From positions 62,001-126,000 of the forward strand of contig VMSW01000010.1 of NCBI GenBank assembly GCA_013791955.1: a stretch of 64,000 bases of DNA. Reading direction: 5' to 3'. The notes beneath the pieces are model-generated. The model saw only the letters and a list, made by a program, of their open reading frames with translations. It searched no databases and had not been told where the DNA came from. Of the stretch, positions 9,715 to 18,972 are shown piece by piece; position 1 is the first letter of the stretch; each line of letters begins with the position of its first letter. The position numbers and the translations under genes are program-made. Source of the stretch: Propionicimonas sp. (lineage in GTDB: Bacteria > Actinomycetota > Actinomycetes > Propionibacteriales > Propionibacteriaceae).

Positions 9715-11292
9715 GTGAGGAAACTCGCTGTTGACGTTGTGGTCATCGGTGGGGGGTCAACCGGAGCCGGAGTCGTGCGCGATGTGGCAATGCGCGGCTT
9801 CAGCACCGTCCTGGTAGAGCGGGCCGATTTAGGCCAGGGCACCACCGGACGCTTCCACGGACTCCTGCACTCCGGTGGCCGCTATGTGGTTTCTGATCCG
9901 GAGTCTGCGCGGGAATGCGCCAGCGAGAATGAGATCCTGACCCGGATCCAGGCTGGTGCGATCGAATCGACCGGCGGCTACTTCGTCACCTGTCCAGGTG
10001 ATGACCCCACCTTCGCCGACAAGTTCCTGGCAGGTGCGGCCAATACTGGGGTTTGGGCCCGTGAGGTGAGTGTCGCCGAGGCCCTGCGCAATGAGCCTCG
10101 GCTGAACCCGGGCATCAGCCGCGCTATCGAAGTGCGCGATGGCACGGTGGACGGCTGGAAGCTGGTCTGGGGTGCGGCCAACTCAGCCCGTCACTATGGC
10201 GCCCAGATCCTCACTTACCACCGGGTCACCAAAATCGAAACTGAAGCTGGCAGGGTGACCGCAGTTCGCTGCACTAGCCTCCGCAGCGGCGAGGAGGTGC
10301 TCATCGAGTGCGACTTCGTGCTGAACTGCGCCGGGCCATGGGCTGGGCAGATCGCCGCGATGGCCGGTGCCCACCCGGTAGAGGTAGTGCCCGGTCGCGG
10401 CATCATGATCGCGATGAACCACCGGCTGGTGAACCGGGTAGTCAACCGCTGCATCTACCCAGCTGATGGCGACATCCTGGTGCCAGCGCACACCGTCAGC
10501 ATCATCGGCACCACCGATGTGAAGGTTGATGACCCCGACAACCTGGCCATCGAGGCCCACGAAGTGCAACAGATGCTGGACGCTGGCGAGGTACTCATTC
10601 CTGGCTTCCGCAACTCCCGCGCCCTGCACGCCTGGGCCGGGGCCCGTCCGCTGATCAAGGATGATCGGGTGGCCGTCTCTGACACCAGGCATATGAGCCG
10701 CGGAATGGCAGTCATCGATCACACCACCCGCGACGGGTTGGACGGCATGCTCACCATCGGTGGCGGCAAGCTGACCACCTACCGGCTGATGGCTGAACAC
10801 ATCGTGGATGCGATGTGTGACAAGCGCGGCGAGCACCGCGATTGCCGCACGGACGCTGAGCCGGTTCCCGGCTCGGAGTCTGGACGTACCCACCTCGTCA
10901 GCGACCGGTTGCACGACCGCGAGCATGACCGCTTCGACGAACAGATCATCTGCGAGTGCGAGCTGATGAGCCGCAAGATGTTCACCGACGCCCTGGCCAG
11001 CCAACCCGCGGGCTCCTTTGACGACCTGCGCCGCCAACTTCGCCTCGGCATGGGGCCTTGCCAGGGCGGCTTCTGCAGCGTCCGCGCCACCGGAATCGCC
11101 CTGGACGCCGGCCACCTCGACTCCGAGCGGGCCAACGGGTTGTTGCGGCTCTTCCTCAAAAACCGCTGGATCGGGCTATGGCCCATCCTGTACGGCGATC
11201 AGGTGCGCCAGACCGCACTCGACAACTGGATCTTCCAGGGCACGCTCGACGTCGAACACCTTCCCCAGCCAACCAGTGAGGTCGTGCTATGA
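9715..11292 (+). CDS. glpA: Anaerobic glycerol-3-phosphate dehydrogenase subunit A
   Basis: 525 residues. The N-terminal FAD-binding Rossmann motif (VVVIGGGSTGAGVVRDVAMR) and the DAO-type oxidoreductase domain are followed from about residue 410 by a C-terminal BFD-like iron-sulfur domain, with CEC and later GPCQGGFC supplying the cysteines. It oxidises glycerol-3-phosphate to dihydroxyacetone phosphate and passes electrons through GlpB/GlpC to the quinone pool. It starts at GTG with GGAGGA four bases upstream. The stop overlaps the glpB start (ATGA), so glpA-glpB-glpC form one translationally coupled operon. Presence of the BFD domain distinguishes GlpA from the aerobic GlpD. Confidence 0.95.
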   Translation: MRKLAVDVVVIGGGSTGAGVVRDVAMRGFSTVLVERADLGQGTTGRFHGLLHSGGRYVVSDPESARECASENEILTRIQAGAIESTGGYFVTCPGDDPTFADKFLAGAANTGVWAREVSVAEALRNEPRLNPGISRAIEVRDGTVDGWKLVWGAANSARHYGAQILTYHRVTKIETEAGRVTAVRCTSLRSGEEVLIECDFVLNCAGPWAGQIAAMAGAHPVEVVPGRGIMIAMNHRLVNRVVNRCIYPADGDILVPAHTVSIIGTTDVKVDDPDNLAIEAHEVQQMLDAGEVLIPGFRNSRALHAWAGARPLIKDDRVAVSDTRHMSRGMAVIDHTTRDGLDGMLTIGGGKLTTYRLMAEHIVDAMCDKRGEHRDCRTDAEPVPGSESGRTHLVSDRLHDREHDRFDEQIICECELMSRKMFTDALASQPAGSFDDLRRQLRLGMGPCQGGFCSVRATGIALDAGHLDSERANGLLRLFLKNRWIGLWPILYGDQVRQTALDNWIFQGTLDVEHLPQPTSEVVL

Positions 11293-12533
11293 GCCGGGTA
11301 GTCGTCATCGGCGCCGGCCTGGCCGGTCTGGTCGCCGCCAATCGCCTGGCTGAGGTCGGCGTGCAGGTGGTGCTGCTACACAAGGGGCTCGGCGGGCTGC
11401 AGTTGGGCCAGGGCACCATCGACGTCTTCGGCTACGCCCCGGAGCGCGTCTTTAACCCCATCAAAGCGGTTGGCTCGGTCGCGACGACGCACCCCTACAC
11501 CGCGATCGGCGGTAAGGCGGTGCTGACTGGCTTGGACTATCTGAAGAAGCTGCTGCCGGAGCTCCTTCTCGGCGATCCGGAAAGCAACTACCAGCTGCCA
11601 ACTGCCGTCGGCGCGATCCGTCCCACCTGTCTGGCTCAGCCGAGCATGATTGCCGGTCACGTCACCGACGGGGCCAAGTTGGTGATCGTCGGCATCCGGG
11701 GACTGAAGGACTTCCAGCCCCAGTTGATCGCCGAGAACCTTGCCCGCACCCCACTTCCAGATGGCGGACGGCTGCGCGCACGGCACCTCTGGGTTGACGT
11801 ACCGGCCCGCGACGGCGAAATCGACTCCTCCGGTCTCACCTACGCCCGGGCCTTCGACGACGAGGACTTCCGGGTGCGCTTCGCCAAGGCGGTGGTCGAT
11901 CAGCTCCGCGAAGACGAAATCGTCGGCCTGCCCGCGGTGCTGGGGCTGAAAGATCTGCATGCCTGGCGCGATCTGGCCGGAAAGTTGGCGCATCGGGTGT
12001 TCGAGATTCCGCTGCCACCACCGTCGGTTCCGGGCCTGAGGCTGACCGAGGCACTGACCGCCAGGGCCTTGGCTGCCGGGGTGCGGATCGTCCCCGGGGT
12101 GCGCACGGTGCGCTATGCCAGCAGCGGTGATCGGGTGACCAGCGTCACCACCGCCGCCGGGCTGGGTGGACGCGGCTACGCCGCCGATGCCTTCCTGCTG
12201 GCAACTGGCGGCTTCGAATCCGGTGCGCTGAACCTTGATTCCCACCAGGTGGTGCGCGAGACCCTGTTTGATTTGCCCCTGGCCGGGTTGGACCAGACGC
12301 CACTGATCCATGGCGAGTATTGGGGACCTGAGCAACCGCTGTTCAAGGTTGGGGTTGCGGTAAATCCGAAGATGCAGGCAGTCGATGCCGCCGGCATCCC
12401 GGTGTTTGCCAACCTTTACGCCGCTGGTGGCATCATCGCCGGCGCGTCTGGTTGGACGGAAAAATCGGGGGACGGCATCGCGCTGGCTAGCGCGATTGTG
12501 GCCGCAGCGGCGATCAGTAAGGAGTTGGCATGA
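11289..12533 (+). CDS. glpB: Anaerobic glycerol-3-phosphate dehydrogenase subunit B
   Basis: 414-residue flavoprotein with an N-terminal dinucleotide-binding motif VVVIGAGLAGLVAANRL and a C-terminal second FAD contact region ending in the NLYAAGGIIAGASG segment typical of GlpB. It links the catalytic GlpA to the membrane-associated GlpC. It overlaps glpA by four bases at the start and glpC by four bases at the end, so stoichiometric production by coupled translation is likely. Confidence 0.95.
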   Translation: MSRVVVIGAGLAGLVAANRLAEVGVQVVLLHKGLGGLQLGQGTIDVFGYAPERVFNPIKAVGSVATTHPYTAIGGKAVLTGLDYLKKLLPELLLGDPESNYQLPTAVGAIRPTCLAQPSMIAGHVTDGAKLVIVGIRGLKDFQPQLIAENLARTPLPDGGRLRARHLWVDVPARDGEIDSSGLTYARAFDDEDFRVRFAKAVVDQLREDEIVGLPAVLGLKDLHAWRDLAGKLAHRVFEIPLPPPSVPGLRLTEALTARALAAGVRIVPGVRTVRYASSGDRVTSVTTAAGLGGRGYAADAFLLATGGFESGALNLDSHQVVRETLFDLPLAGLDQTPLIHGEYWGPEQPLFKVGVAVNPKMQAVDAAGIPVFANLYAAGGIIAGASGWTEKSGDGIALASAIVAAAAISKELA

Positions 12534-13762
12534 ACAGCGAAGGCCTGGAGTTTGCTGGCCACGCGCTGTCGCGGGCCAGTCTCGATTCGTGCGTGAAATG
12601 CACCATCTGTGAAACCCAGTGCCCGGTGGCTGCGGTCACTCCGCTGTTCACCGGCCCCAAGTTCGTCGGCCCCCAGGCTGAGCGCTTCCGTGACGGCGAA
12701 TCGGTAGATCATTCCCTTGATTACTGCTCCAGTTGCGGCATCTGCACCTTGGTTTGCCCTCAAGGCGTCCAGATCGCCGAACTGAACTCCCAAGCCCGCG
12801 CGGTGATGAAAGCGGACCACATGCCGCTGCGGGATCGCCTGATCGGCCAGACGGTCCTGATGGGCACGCTGATGACCCCGGTGGCTCCGCTGGCGCGGGC
12901 GGTGCTGAACAATAAGCCGCTGCGTAAGGTGATGGAGGTGGTGGTCGGCGTCCATGCTGACGCTCCGATGCCGCCGCCGCAGTCGCAGACTTTCGAAAGT
13001 TGGTTCGCCAAGCGCGCCACGCCTGCCGGACCGTTCCCGCGCGGGGCGGTGGTGTTCTTCCACGGCTGCGCTGGCGGCTACTTCGAGGTGGAAACGTCCA
13101 AGAAGTCGGTGGAGGTGCTGGAGCGCCTTGGCTTTGAGGTGCTGGTGCCGAAGCAGGGTTGTTGCGGGCTGGCGCAACAGTCGAATGGGCTGTTCAAGCA
13201 GGCCAGCGCGAGCGTGCTGAAGCTGTGCGACGACCTGCGCTCGGCCGGAAAAGACCTGACGATCATCTCCTCCTCCGGCTCGTGCACCGGCATGCTGAAG
13301 CATGAAGCCAGCGAGATCATGGGGGTGGAGGACGAGCGGCTGCGCGATGTGGGCACCCGCACCCGCGACATCATGGAGTTCCTGCTCGACCTTCACGAAG
13401 CTGGCGAGCTACCCACCGATTTCGCCCCGGTGGAGATGACGGTGCCCTATCACGCCCCCTGTCAGCTGAAGAGTCAGGGCATCGGCAAGCCAGCCCTGGA
13501 AGTGCTGCGACTCATCCCTGGCCTAACCGTGGTCGACTCCAATGCGACCTGCTGTGGCATCGCCGGCACCTACGGGTTGAAGAAGGAGAAGTACGAGGTG
13601 GCCCAGGCCGTCGGCAAGCCGCTGTTCGACATGGTCAAAGCCACCAGTTCCGAGTTGGCGTTGTGTGACACCGAGACCTGCCGTTGGCAGATCGAGCAGT
13701 CGTCCGGGGTCAAGACCGAGCACCCAATCTGGATGATCCACAAGGCCTACGGCCTGAGTTAG
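12530..13762 (+). CDS. glpC: Anaerobic glycerol-3-phosphate dehydrogenase subunit C (Fe-S)
   Basis: 410 residues. Two [4Fe-4S] motifs lie near the N-terminus, CVKCTICETQCP (about 21-32) and CSSCGICTLVCP (about 66-77). Two CCG-type cysteine-rich modules follow, with CCGLAQQ near 210 and CCGIAGTYG near 341, as in heterodisulfide-reductase-like electron-transfer subunits. It should anchor the GlpAB dimer at the membrane and feed electrons to quinone. It is the last gene of the operon; its stop codon overlaps by a few bases with the stop of the convergent yaaA. Confidence 0.95.
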   Translation: MNSEGLEFAGHALSRASLDSCVKCTICETQCPVAAVTPLFTGPKFVGPQAERFRDGESVDHSLDYCSSCGICTLVCPQGVQIAELNSQARAVMKADHMPLRDRLIGQTVLMGTLMTPVAPLARAVLNNKPLRKVMEVVVGVHADAPMPPPQSQTFESWFAKRATPAGPFPRGAVVFFHGCAGGYFEVETSKKSVEVLERLGFEVLVPKQGCCGLAQQSNGLFKQASASVLKLCDDLRSAGKDLTIISSSGSCTGMLKHEASEIMGVEDERLRDVGTRTRDIMEFLLDLHEAGELPTDFAPVEMTVPYHAPCQLKSQGIGKPALEVLRLIPGLTVVDSNATCCGIAGTYGLKKEKYEVAQAVGKPLFDMVKATSSELALCDTETCRWQIEQSSGVKTEHPIWMIHKAYGLS

Positions 13763-14550
13763 CCCCGATCAGCGAAGCTGCGGACGAACACCGGTTGGTC
13801 CGGGCTGGAGGATGCCTGGTCATAGCGGTAACCGGCGGCGTCGAATCCCAGCAGAGCCTTTGGCGTCCGGGCGCGATGGGCGATCAGCCAGGCGGCCAGT
13901 TCGCCGCGGGCCCGCTTGGCGTAGAAGGAGACCACCTTGCGCTGACCCCGGGCGTCGGTGTCTTCGAAGCGCGGGCTGATCACCCGGGCGGCCAAGCGGT
14001 GTGGCTGCACGGCGGTGAAGTACTCCGTCGAGGCCAGATTGATCACCACCGGCGCTCCTGGAGATTCGGCCAGGTCGGCGCGGAGCAGGTCGGTAATCCG
14101 TCCGTCCCACCACTGATAGAGATTCGCGCCGCGCTCAGTGGCCAGTCGGGTGCCCATCTCCAGGCGGTAGGCCAAGATCAGATCCAGCGGACGCAGCACG
14201 CCGTACAGCCCCGACAGGATTCGCAGGGTCTTTTGCGCCTCGGTGAAGTCGGCGGTACCGAAGCGGTCGCGTGCCGCTAGGCCCTGGTAGACGTCCCCGT
14301 TGAATCCGAAGATCGCCGGACGGGCCTCGCCGGGGGTGAACGGCACGCGAAACTCCGCCCAACGCTCAGCGTTCAACGCGGCCAACTCAGCCGAGATTGC
14401 TGACAGCTTCGCCAGTTCGCTGATCGACTTGGCCTTCATCACCTCGGCTAGCGCGGCAGCATCGTCGAGCAGCCGCGGCAGGCTGGGCGCGGTCTTGGGC
14501 ACTAAGGTGTCGAAGTCCAGCGCCTTGGCCGGTGAAAGCAAGATCAGCAC
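13759..14550 (-). CDS. yaaA: Peroxide stress protein YaaA (UPF0246)
   Basis: 263 residues from the GTG that begins VLILLSPAK; the LLSPAK motif close to the N-terminus is the hallmark of the family, so upstream in-frame ATGs are unlikely starts. The signature NLASxEYF (INLASTEYFTAV) and the C-terminal FYAKRARG segment are also present. In Escherichia coli YaaA lowers intracellular free iron during hydrogen peroxide stress and binds DNA. The gene converges on glpC with overlapping stops. The Shine-Dalgarno is poor. Confidence 0.9.
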   Translation of the reverse strand: MLILLSPAKALDFDTLVPKTAPSLPRLLDDAAALAEVMKAKSISELAKLSAISAELAALNAERWAEFRVPFTPGEARPAIFGFNGDVYQGLAARDRFGTADFTEAQKTLRILSGLYGVLRPLDLILAYRLEMGTRLATERGANLYQWWDGRITDLLRADLAESPGAPVVINLASTEYFTAVQPHRLAARVISPRFEDTDARGQRKVVSFYAKRARGELAAWLIAHRARTPKALLGFDAAGYRYDQASSSPDQPVFVRSFADRG

Positions 14551-14705
14551 GCCAGCGAGCCTAACTGCTCTTGAGTGTGCGGTCTTCCAGACAAGAGACC
14601 TATGGCTCGAAAGATCAGGATACGGACAATACATAGACTGAGAGAACATCGTTCCCTAAGCTGGGTCTGGGTCGGCGCCCGGCCACCCCGACGATCGGAG
14701 TCAGT

Positions 14706-15389
14706 GTGAATTTTCCTTACACCAAAGCCGCAAGACTCGGTGTTTCTGTGCTCGCCTGCCTGGCCAGCTGCTTTGCCCTCCTCGCTACACCGACACCGGC
14801 GAGCGCGGCGGCCAATCCGCATTACGAGAAGACATTCTCGACGACACAAACTGTCTGGGTTCCCGACATCAAGACCTGCTTGGTAATCAAGTCGAGCGGC
14901 ACCATGAAGTTTGGAGTGGCGCCACATGGTCAGTGGGCACGGAAGTACATCGACCGCGTTCTTGAAGCGCCCAAGATCCAGGTCTGGTCCTACAACAAGT
15001 GCGGAGCCGGCCGCAAGGCCAAGAAGCTCTACAAGCTCCGGGTCTCGCAGGCGACCTATTCTCCGACTTGCTCAACCAGCGTCGGTATCGGCGTCGGCCT
15101 ACCTTGGAGCGTTGGCGTTTCCGGCTCTATTACCTGCGGCACGGTCATGAGGGCGAAGCACACTTCAGGCTATGGTGCTGCGACCAAATATACCCAGTCG
15201 AACAGCAAGACAGCGGTCTCAATCGCAGATGAGTTAGGTGCCCCATTACGGGAGAGTTTCGACAAGCGGACTGGAAAGCATTCCATTATGGACCTCCGCA
15301 TACCCATCGACGTCAATCTGACCGCCTACAGCTCCAAGTCGAAATCTGACTCGGTCTCCATCACGATGAAGAACGCCGTAAGGCCTTAA
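14706..15389 (+). CDS. Secreted protein of unknown function
   Basis: 227 residues with a clear Sec signal peptide: basic N-region, hydrophobic stretch to about residue 27, then PASAAA cleavage context near residue 34. The mature part has four cysteines (KTCL, NKCGAG, PTCSTS, ITCGTV), suggesting two disulfides, and a Gly/Ser-rich central stretch around GIGVGLPWSVGVSGS. Lysine and serine use is higher than in neighbouring proteins. It starts at GTG preceded by CGGAG. I do not recognise the family. It stands alone between yaaA and trxB, with its own upstream region of about 150 bp. Confidence 0.7.
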   Translation: MNFPYTKAARLGVSVLACLASCFALLATPTPASAAANPHYEKTFSTTQTVWVPDIKTCLVIKSSGTMKFGVAPHGQWARKYIDRVLEAPKIQVWSYNKCGAGRKAKKLYKLRVSQATYSPTCSTSVGIGVGLPWSVGVSGSITCGTVMRAKHTSGYGAATKYTQSNSKTAVSIADELGAPLRESFDKRTGKHSIMDLRIPIDVNLTAYSSKSKSDSVSITMKNAVRP

Positions 15390-15612
15390 TTGCCGGTCCA
15401 TTCGCATTCCGTCATCACCTAGGGCCCCATCGACCTGAGTGGAGGCGCAGCCAGGCTCAGTGCCCTCAGGGCGCACCCCGAGCCTGGCTGTGCTCGTGGT
15501 CTTGATACCCCGCCTGGTATCCGGAATGTTTCTGCTGCGCGGCAGGTTGCACCTGACCGGTACAGGCACCACAGTTGGCAGTGTTCGAGCAGTATTTGGA
15601 AGAGGATCCCCC

Positions 15613-16551
15613 ATGACCGACATCCGTGAAGTCATCATCATCGGCTCCGGCCCGTCCGGTTTCACCGCGGCGATCTACACCGCCCGCGCCGGACTCAAGC
15701 CCCTGCTCTTCGAGGGCGCCATCACTGCTGGCGGAGCCTTGATGAACACCACCGAGGTGGAGAACTACCCCGGCTTCACCGACGGCGTCATGGGCCCGGA
15801 GCTGATGATGAGCATGCGCGGGCAGGCTGAGCGTTTCGGCACCGAGATCATCACTGATGATGTGACCGCGGTCGATCTGACCGGGCCGATCAAGACCGTC
15901 ACCGATGGTGAGGGCAACACCTACTCGGCCAAGGCAGTCATCCTGTCCATGGGTTCGGGCTACCGGCGCCTCGGCCTGGCCGATGAAGACCGGCTGAGCG
16001 GCCGCGGGGTTTCCTGGTGTGCCACCTGCGACGGCTTCTTCTTCCGCGAGAAGGACATTGCCGTAGTCGGCGGCGGCGATTCCGCGCTGGAGGAGGCCAC
16101 CTTCCTCACCCGCTTCGCCAAGTCGGTGACCCTGATCCACCGCCGCGATGAGCTGCGTGGCTCCAAGATCATGGTCGATCGCGCCCTGGCTGACCCGAAG
16201 ATCATCCCCGCCTGGAACTCGGTGATCACCGGCCTGACCGGCGACTCAGCGATTACTGGCGCCATCCTCACCGACACCGTCACCGGCGAGACCCGCGAAT
16301 TGCCCCTCCAGGGCTTGTTTGTGGCGATCGGTCACGATCCGCGTTCCGAGCTGGTCAAGGGTCAGGTAGACCTCGACGATGCTGGCTATGTGTTGGTGGA
16401 CGCTCCCAGCACCCGCACCAACCTGGCCGGCGTTTTCGCTAGCGGCGACCTGGTTGATCACACCTACCGCCAGGCCGTCACCGCGGCCGGTACGGGTTGC
16501 GCGGCCGCGCTGGACGCGGAGCGTTACCTGGCCGCATTGTCTGACCAGTGA
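15613..16551 (+). CDS. trxB: Thioredoxin-disulfide reductase
   Basis: 312 residues from the ATG at 15613, which has AGAGGA six bases upstream; the frame is open further 5' but without coding character. The FAD motif [17 protein letters not shown], the redox-active CATC (C136, C139) and the NADPH motif [10 protein letters not shown] are all present. It reduces thioredoxin with NADPH in the cytoplasm. trxA follows after 44 bp, making the usual trxB-trxA pair found near the origin in actinobacteria, though sigM and cwlM that flank it in mycobacteria are absent here. Confidence 0.97.
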   Translation: MTDIREVIIIGSGPSGFTAAIYTARAGLKPLLFEGAITAGGALMNTTEVENYPGFTDGVMGPELMMSMRGQAERFGTEIITDDVTAVDLTGPIKTVTDGEGNTYSAKAVILSMGSGYRRLGLADEDRLSGRGVSWCATCDGFFFREKDIAVVGGGDSALEEATFLTRFAKSVTLIHRRDELRGSKIMVDRALADPKIIPAWNSVITGLTGDSAITGAILTDTVTGETRELPLQGLFVAIGHDPRSELVKGQVDLDDAGYVLVDAPSTRTNLAGVFASGDLVDHTYRQAVTAAGTGCAAALDAERYLAALSDQ

Positions 16552-16595
16552 CCTAAGCTGACTTACCTGAACGCGAAGTATTGAGGAGTCCGCAG

Positions 16596-16916
16596 ATGGC
16601 CGTGGTCGACGTCACCGACGCCACCTTTTCCGATGTTGTGCTCGCTTCCGCCAAGCCGGTGGTCGTCGACTACTGGGCCGATTGGTGCGCACCCTGTCGG
16701 CAGCTCTCCCCGATCATCGAAGAGCTGTCCACTGAGCTGGGCGACCAGGTGACCTTCGTCAAGATGGACACCAACACCAACACCCAGACCCCCCTCCAGC
16801 AAGGGGTAATGAGCCTGCCGACAATCCAGATCTTCCTCGGCGGCCAACTGGTCAAGCAGTTCGTCGGCGCCAAGCCGAAGTCGGCCTTCCGTAAGGCCCT
16901 GGACGAGTTCATCTGA
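16596..16916 (+). CDS. trxA: Thioredoxin
   Basis: 106 residues, standard thioredoxin length, with the active site WCAPC (C31, C34) and the cis-proline region SLPTI. It is reduced by the TrxB encoded immediately upstream and serves as general disulfide reductant. The ATG at 16596 is chosen because GAGGAG sits seven bases upstream; an in-frame ATG five codons earlier would leave that site inside the coding region. A strong hairpin terminator follows 14 bp after the stop. Confidence 0.96.
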   Translation: MAVVDVTDATFSDVVLASAKPVVVDYWADWCAPCRQLSPIIEELSTELGDQVTFVKMDTNTNTQTPLQQGVMSLPTIQIFLGGQLVKQFVGAKPKSAFRKALDEFI

Positions 16917-16929
16917 GCCGATTGCGACC

Positions 16930-16958
16930 CGGTTAGGGCCACAGCGTGGCCCTAACCG
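16930..16958 (+). terminator. Strong hairpin terminator after trxA
   Basis: A perfect 13-bp stem (CGGTTAGGGCCAC with its complement) closes a 3-nt loop. It ends the trxB-trxA transcript. There is no T-run downstream, which is common in this G+C range. Confidence 0.8.
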
Positions 16959-17070
16959 CATGTTCGACCCACCCACCGCCCCGCGGTGTGCTTCCATGCT
17001 TGAGAGGGCGGCGTCGGGCGTCGATGCCGCCTAGCATCAGAGGGCACATCGACAGAGAGGTCGACTTACC

Positions 17071-18324
17071 GTGATTCTTGCCACCCCCAAACCTGCAAGC
17101 CCTGCCGACCATGTGCCGTTATGGCAGCCCAGCGCGACCAGGGACAAGATCGTCGTGGTCAGCGACCTACACCTTGGCATCGATGATGCTTTTGCTGAAG
17201 ACGTTGCCAACCGGACGCACCTGGTGGACTTCCTGCGGCGTCTTCAACAGACCAGCGATGTACGCGAACTGGTGATCAATGGGGACTTCCTCGACGATTG
17301 GTACCTGCCTCTCACCTATGCCGCCTACAACGATCCGCGTCAGTTCTACGCCAAGGTGATCGCCAACAACCAGGTGGTGATCGATGAGCTGAACCGGCTG
17401 GTCGCCTCAGGAATCAAGTTCACCTACGTCCCGGGAAACCACGACATGTTGCTGGAATCCGGCGTGCTCGCTGAGGCAGTTCCGGGCACCGTAGAGGCGC
17501 GGGACGCCGCTGGGCTGGGCCTGCATCGCACCGGAGATCGCGGCGAAGTGGTGATCGAGCATGGCCACCGCTATGACGTGTTTTCCGCACCCGACTCGGT
17601 CACCAACGCAGCCCTCGCCCACCAAGAGGCCACCATGCTGCCGCCGGGCTACTTCTATGCCCGAATCGCTGCCAGTTGGATTCTTCAAGGCCGCCCGCCG
17701 ATCAAGAAGGACTATCCCGAGATCGCTTCGGCGCCGGAGAAGTCGGACATCGACCAGTACGGCGCCTACGTGTACTACCGGGTGTTGAGCGCGGAGATGA
17801 ACCGGATCACCCCATTCGAACGCTTCGAGGACCACGTGTTCGACCTCGACTTCGCTGGCCTACACGGCAGCTACTCACTTCAGGACTTCTACCCGGTAGC
17901 CCAGCCCGACGGCCGGATCTCAGCCCCCACCCTGTTCGTCGACATTCAGCGCACCTGGAACCAGCGGCAAGAGATCAACAAGGTCCAGGTGAGTACGTCC
18001 TTCATCGAAGCTGCCGCTGGCGCCCTGGACATCGGCTACTTCGCCAAGCAGGCGATCGCGCAGTACCTGCACAATCCCGCCGAGCGGGTCGAGGTGGTCG
18101 TCTTCGGCCACACTCACATTCCCGACTACCGCAGGCTGCCCGATGGGTCGGTCTACCTCAACGAGGGCACCTGGATCGATCACAACGTCAGCTACCCGGC
18201 CGCTGATCGCACCTTTGCGCTCATCACCACCGGCGAACACAGCAGCGCGGCGGTGTATGAATACCGAGCGGACGGTTCGATCAGCGACATCACCGCCAGC
18301 ATCACCAAGGATCCGCCCGCCTAG
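17071..18324 (+). CDS. Calcineurin-type metallophosphoesterase
   Basis: 417 residues starting at GTG, with GAGAGG ten bases upstream. The metallophosphoesterase motifs occur in order: SDLHLG (D32, H34), NGDFLDDW near 72, GNHD (N123, H124), a further His in IEHGHRYD, and GHTH (H347, H349). These ligate the bimetal centre. The overall arrangement resembles UDP-2,3-diacylglucosamine hydrolase-like enzymes, but an actinobacterium makes no lipid A, so the substrate is unknown. There is no signal peptide. It is monocistronic, with the trxA terminator upstream. Confidence 0.85.
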   Translation: MILATPKPASPADHVPLWQPSATRDKIVVVSDLHLGIDDAFAEDVANRTHLVDFLRRLQQTSDVRELVINGDFLDDWYLPLTYAAYNDPRQFYAKVIANNQVVIDELNRLVASGIKFTYVPGNHDMLLESGVLAEAVPGTVEARDAAGLGLHRTGDRGEVVIEHGHRYDVFSAPDSVTNAALAHQEATMLPPGYFYARIAASWILQGRPPIKKDYPEIASAPEKSDIDQYGAYVYYRVLSAEMNRITPFERFEDHVFDLDFAGLHGSYSLQDFYPVAQPDGRISAPTLFVDIQRTWNQRQEINKVQVSTSFIEAAAGALDIGYFAKQAIAQYLHNPAERVEVVVFGHTHIPDYRRLPDGSVYLNEGTWIDHNVSYPAADRTFALITTGEHSSAAVYEYRADGSISDITASITKDPPA

Positions 18325-18353
18325 GTGGTGCCGCGACAAGCGGTGGGAGCCGA

Positions 18354-18893
18354 TCAGCGACCGCTGCGGGTCGCGTGGGAGGATACGGCGCCACCAGCAG
18401 GCTCGGGGCCACTTCCCAAGCCCCTCAGTAGGCGTCCGAGCAGGCCGAGTCCGCTGCGTTCCAGCACGGCACGGTGCAGTTCCAGGCGCCACAACCGCGA
18501 ATCCGCCGGACGGACGAATCCGACCGCGGCCAGGAACTCACTCGGCGGAGTCGCGCAGGCAAGGTGTGTGCGCCCACCGGCGGCCAAAAGGACGTCGAGC
18601 TTCAGCCGTACCATGTCGGCCGCGGCCCCCTGCACCAGTTGACGGCCGTAGCCCCGTCCACTCACCTCAGGGCGCACCCAGATCGCCTTCACCAACCCTT
18701 GGCCGCGTTCTTCGCCGGGAGCCAACGCCAAGATGCCGACAACCTGGCCGTCCTGGCTCAGCTTCACCCCGCAGCGACCCCATTGCGATTGGGCGGCCAC
18801 CAGCCAGTCCGTACCGGCCGGGAGTTGCCGTCCGCAGTAGGGGCAGGGCAGTTCGATCAGCTCCGCGGCGACCAGCGGTGAGATTCGCGCCAT
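18354..18893 (-). CDS. GNAT-family N-acetyltransferase with N-terminal Cys motif
   Basis: 179 residues. The acetyl-CoA binding region is seen as VRPEVSGRGYGRQLV, the R/QxxGxG/A motif of GNAT enzymes. The first 45 residues contain CPYCGRQ and a third cysteine in GRCGV, which could form a small zinc site with a further ligand, an unusual addition. The start ATG overlaps the beginning of the longest frame of the divergent aminotransferase gene, an argument for a later start of that gene. Substrate unknown. Confidence 0.75.
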   Translation of the reverse strand: MARISPLVAAELIELPCPYCGRQLPAGTDWLVAAQSQWGRCGVKLSQDGQVVGILALAPGEERGQGLVKAIWVRPEVSGRGYGRQLVQGAAADMVRLKLDVLLAAGGRTHLACATPPSEFLAAVGFVRPADSRLWRLELHRAVLERSGLGLLGRLLRGLGSGPEPAGGAVSSHATRSGR

Positions 18894-18972
18894 GGACTTT
18901 CCTTGGGTTTTCTTAGACCAGATTCGGGTTGGCCGATTTCATCCTAGGCCGTCAGTGCGGCAATCTGGACCG

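Noticed and set aside
9715..11292. Aerobic GlpD instead of GlpA
   Set aside because: The C-terminal cysteine-containing BFD-like domain and the coupled glpB and glpC genes fit the GlpABC complex.
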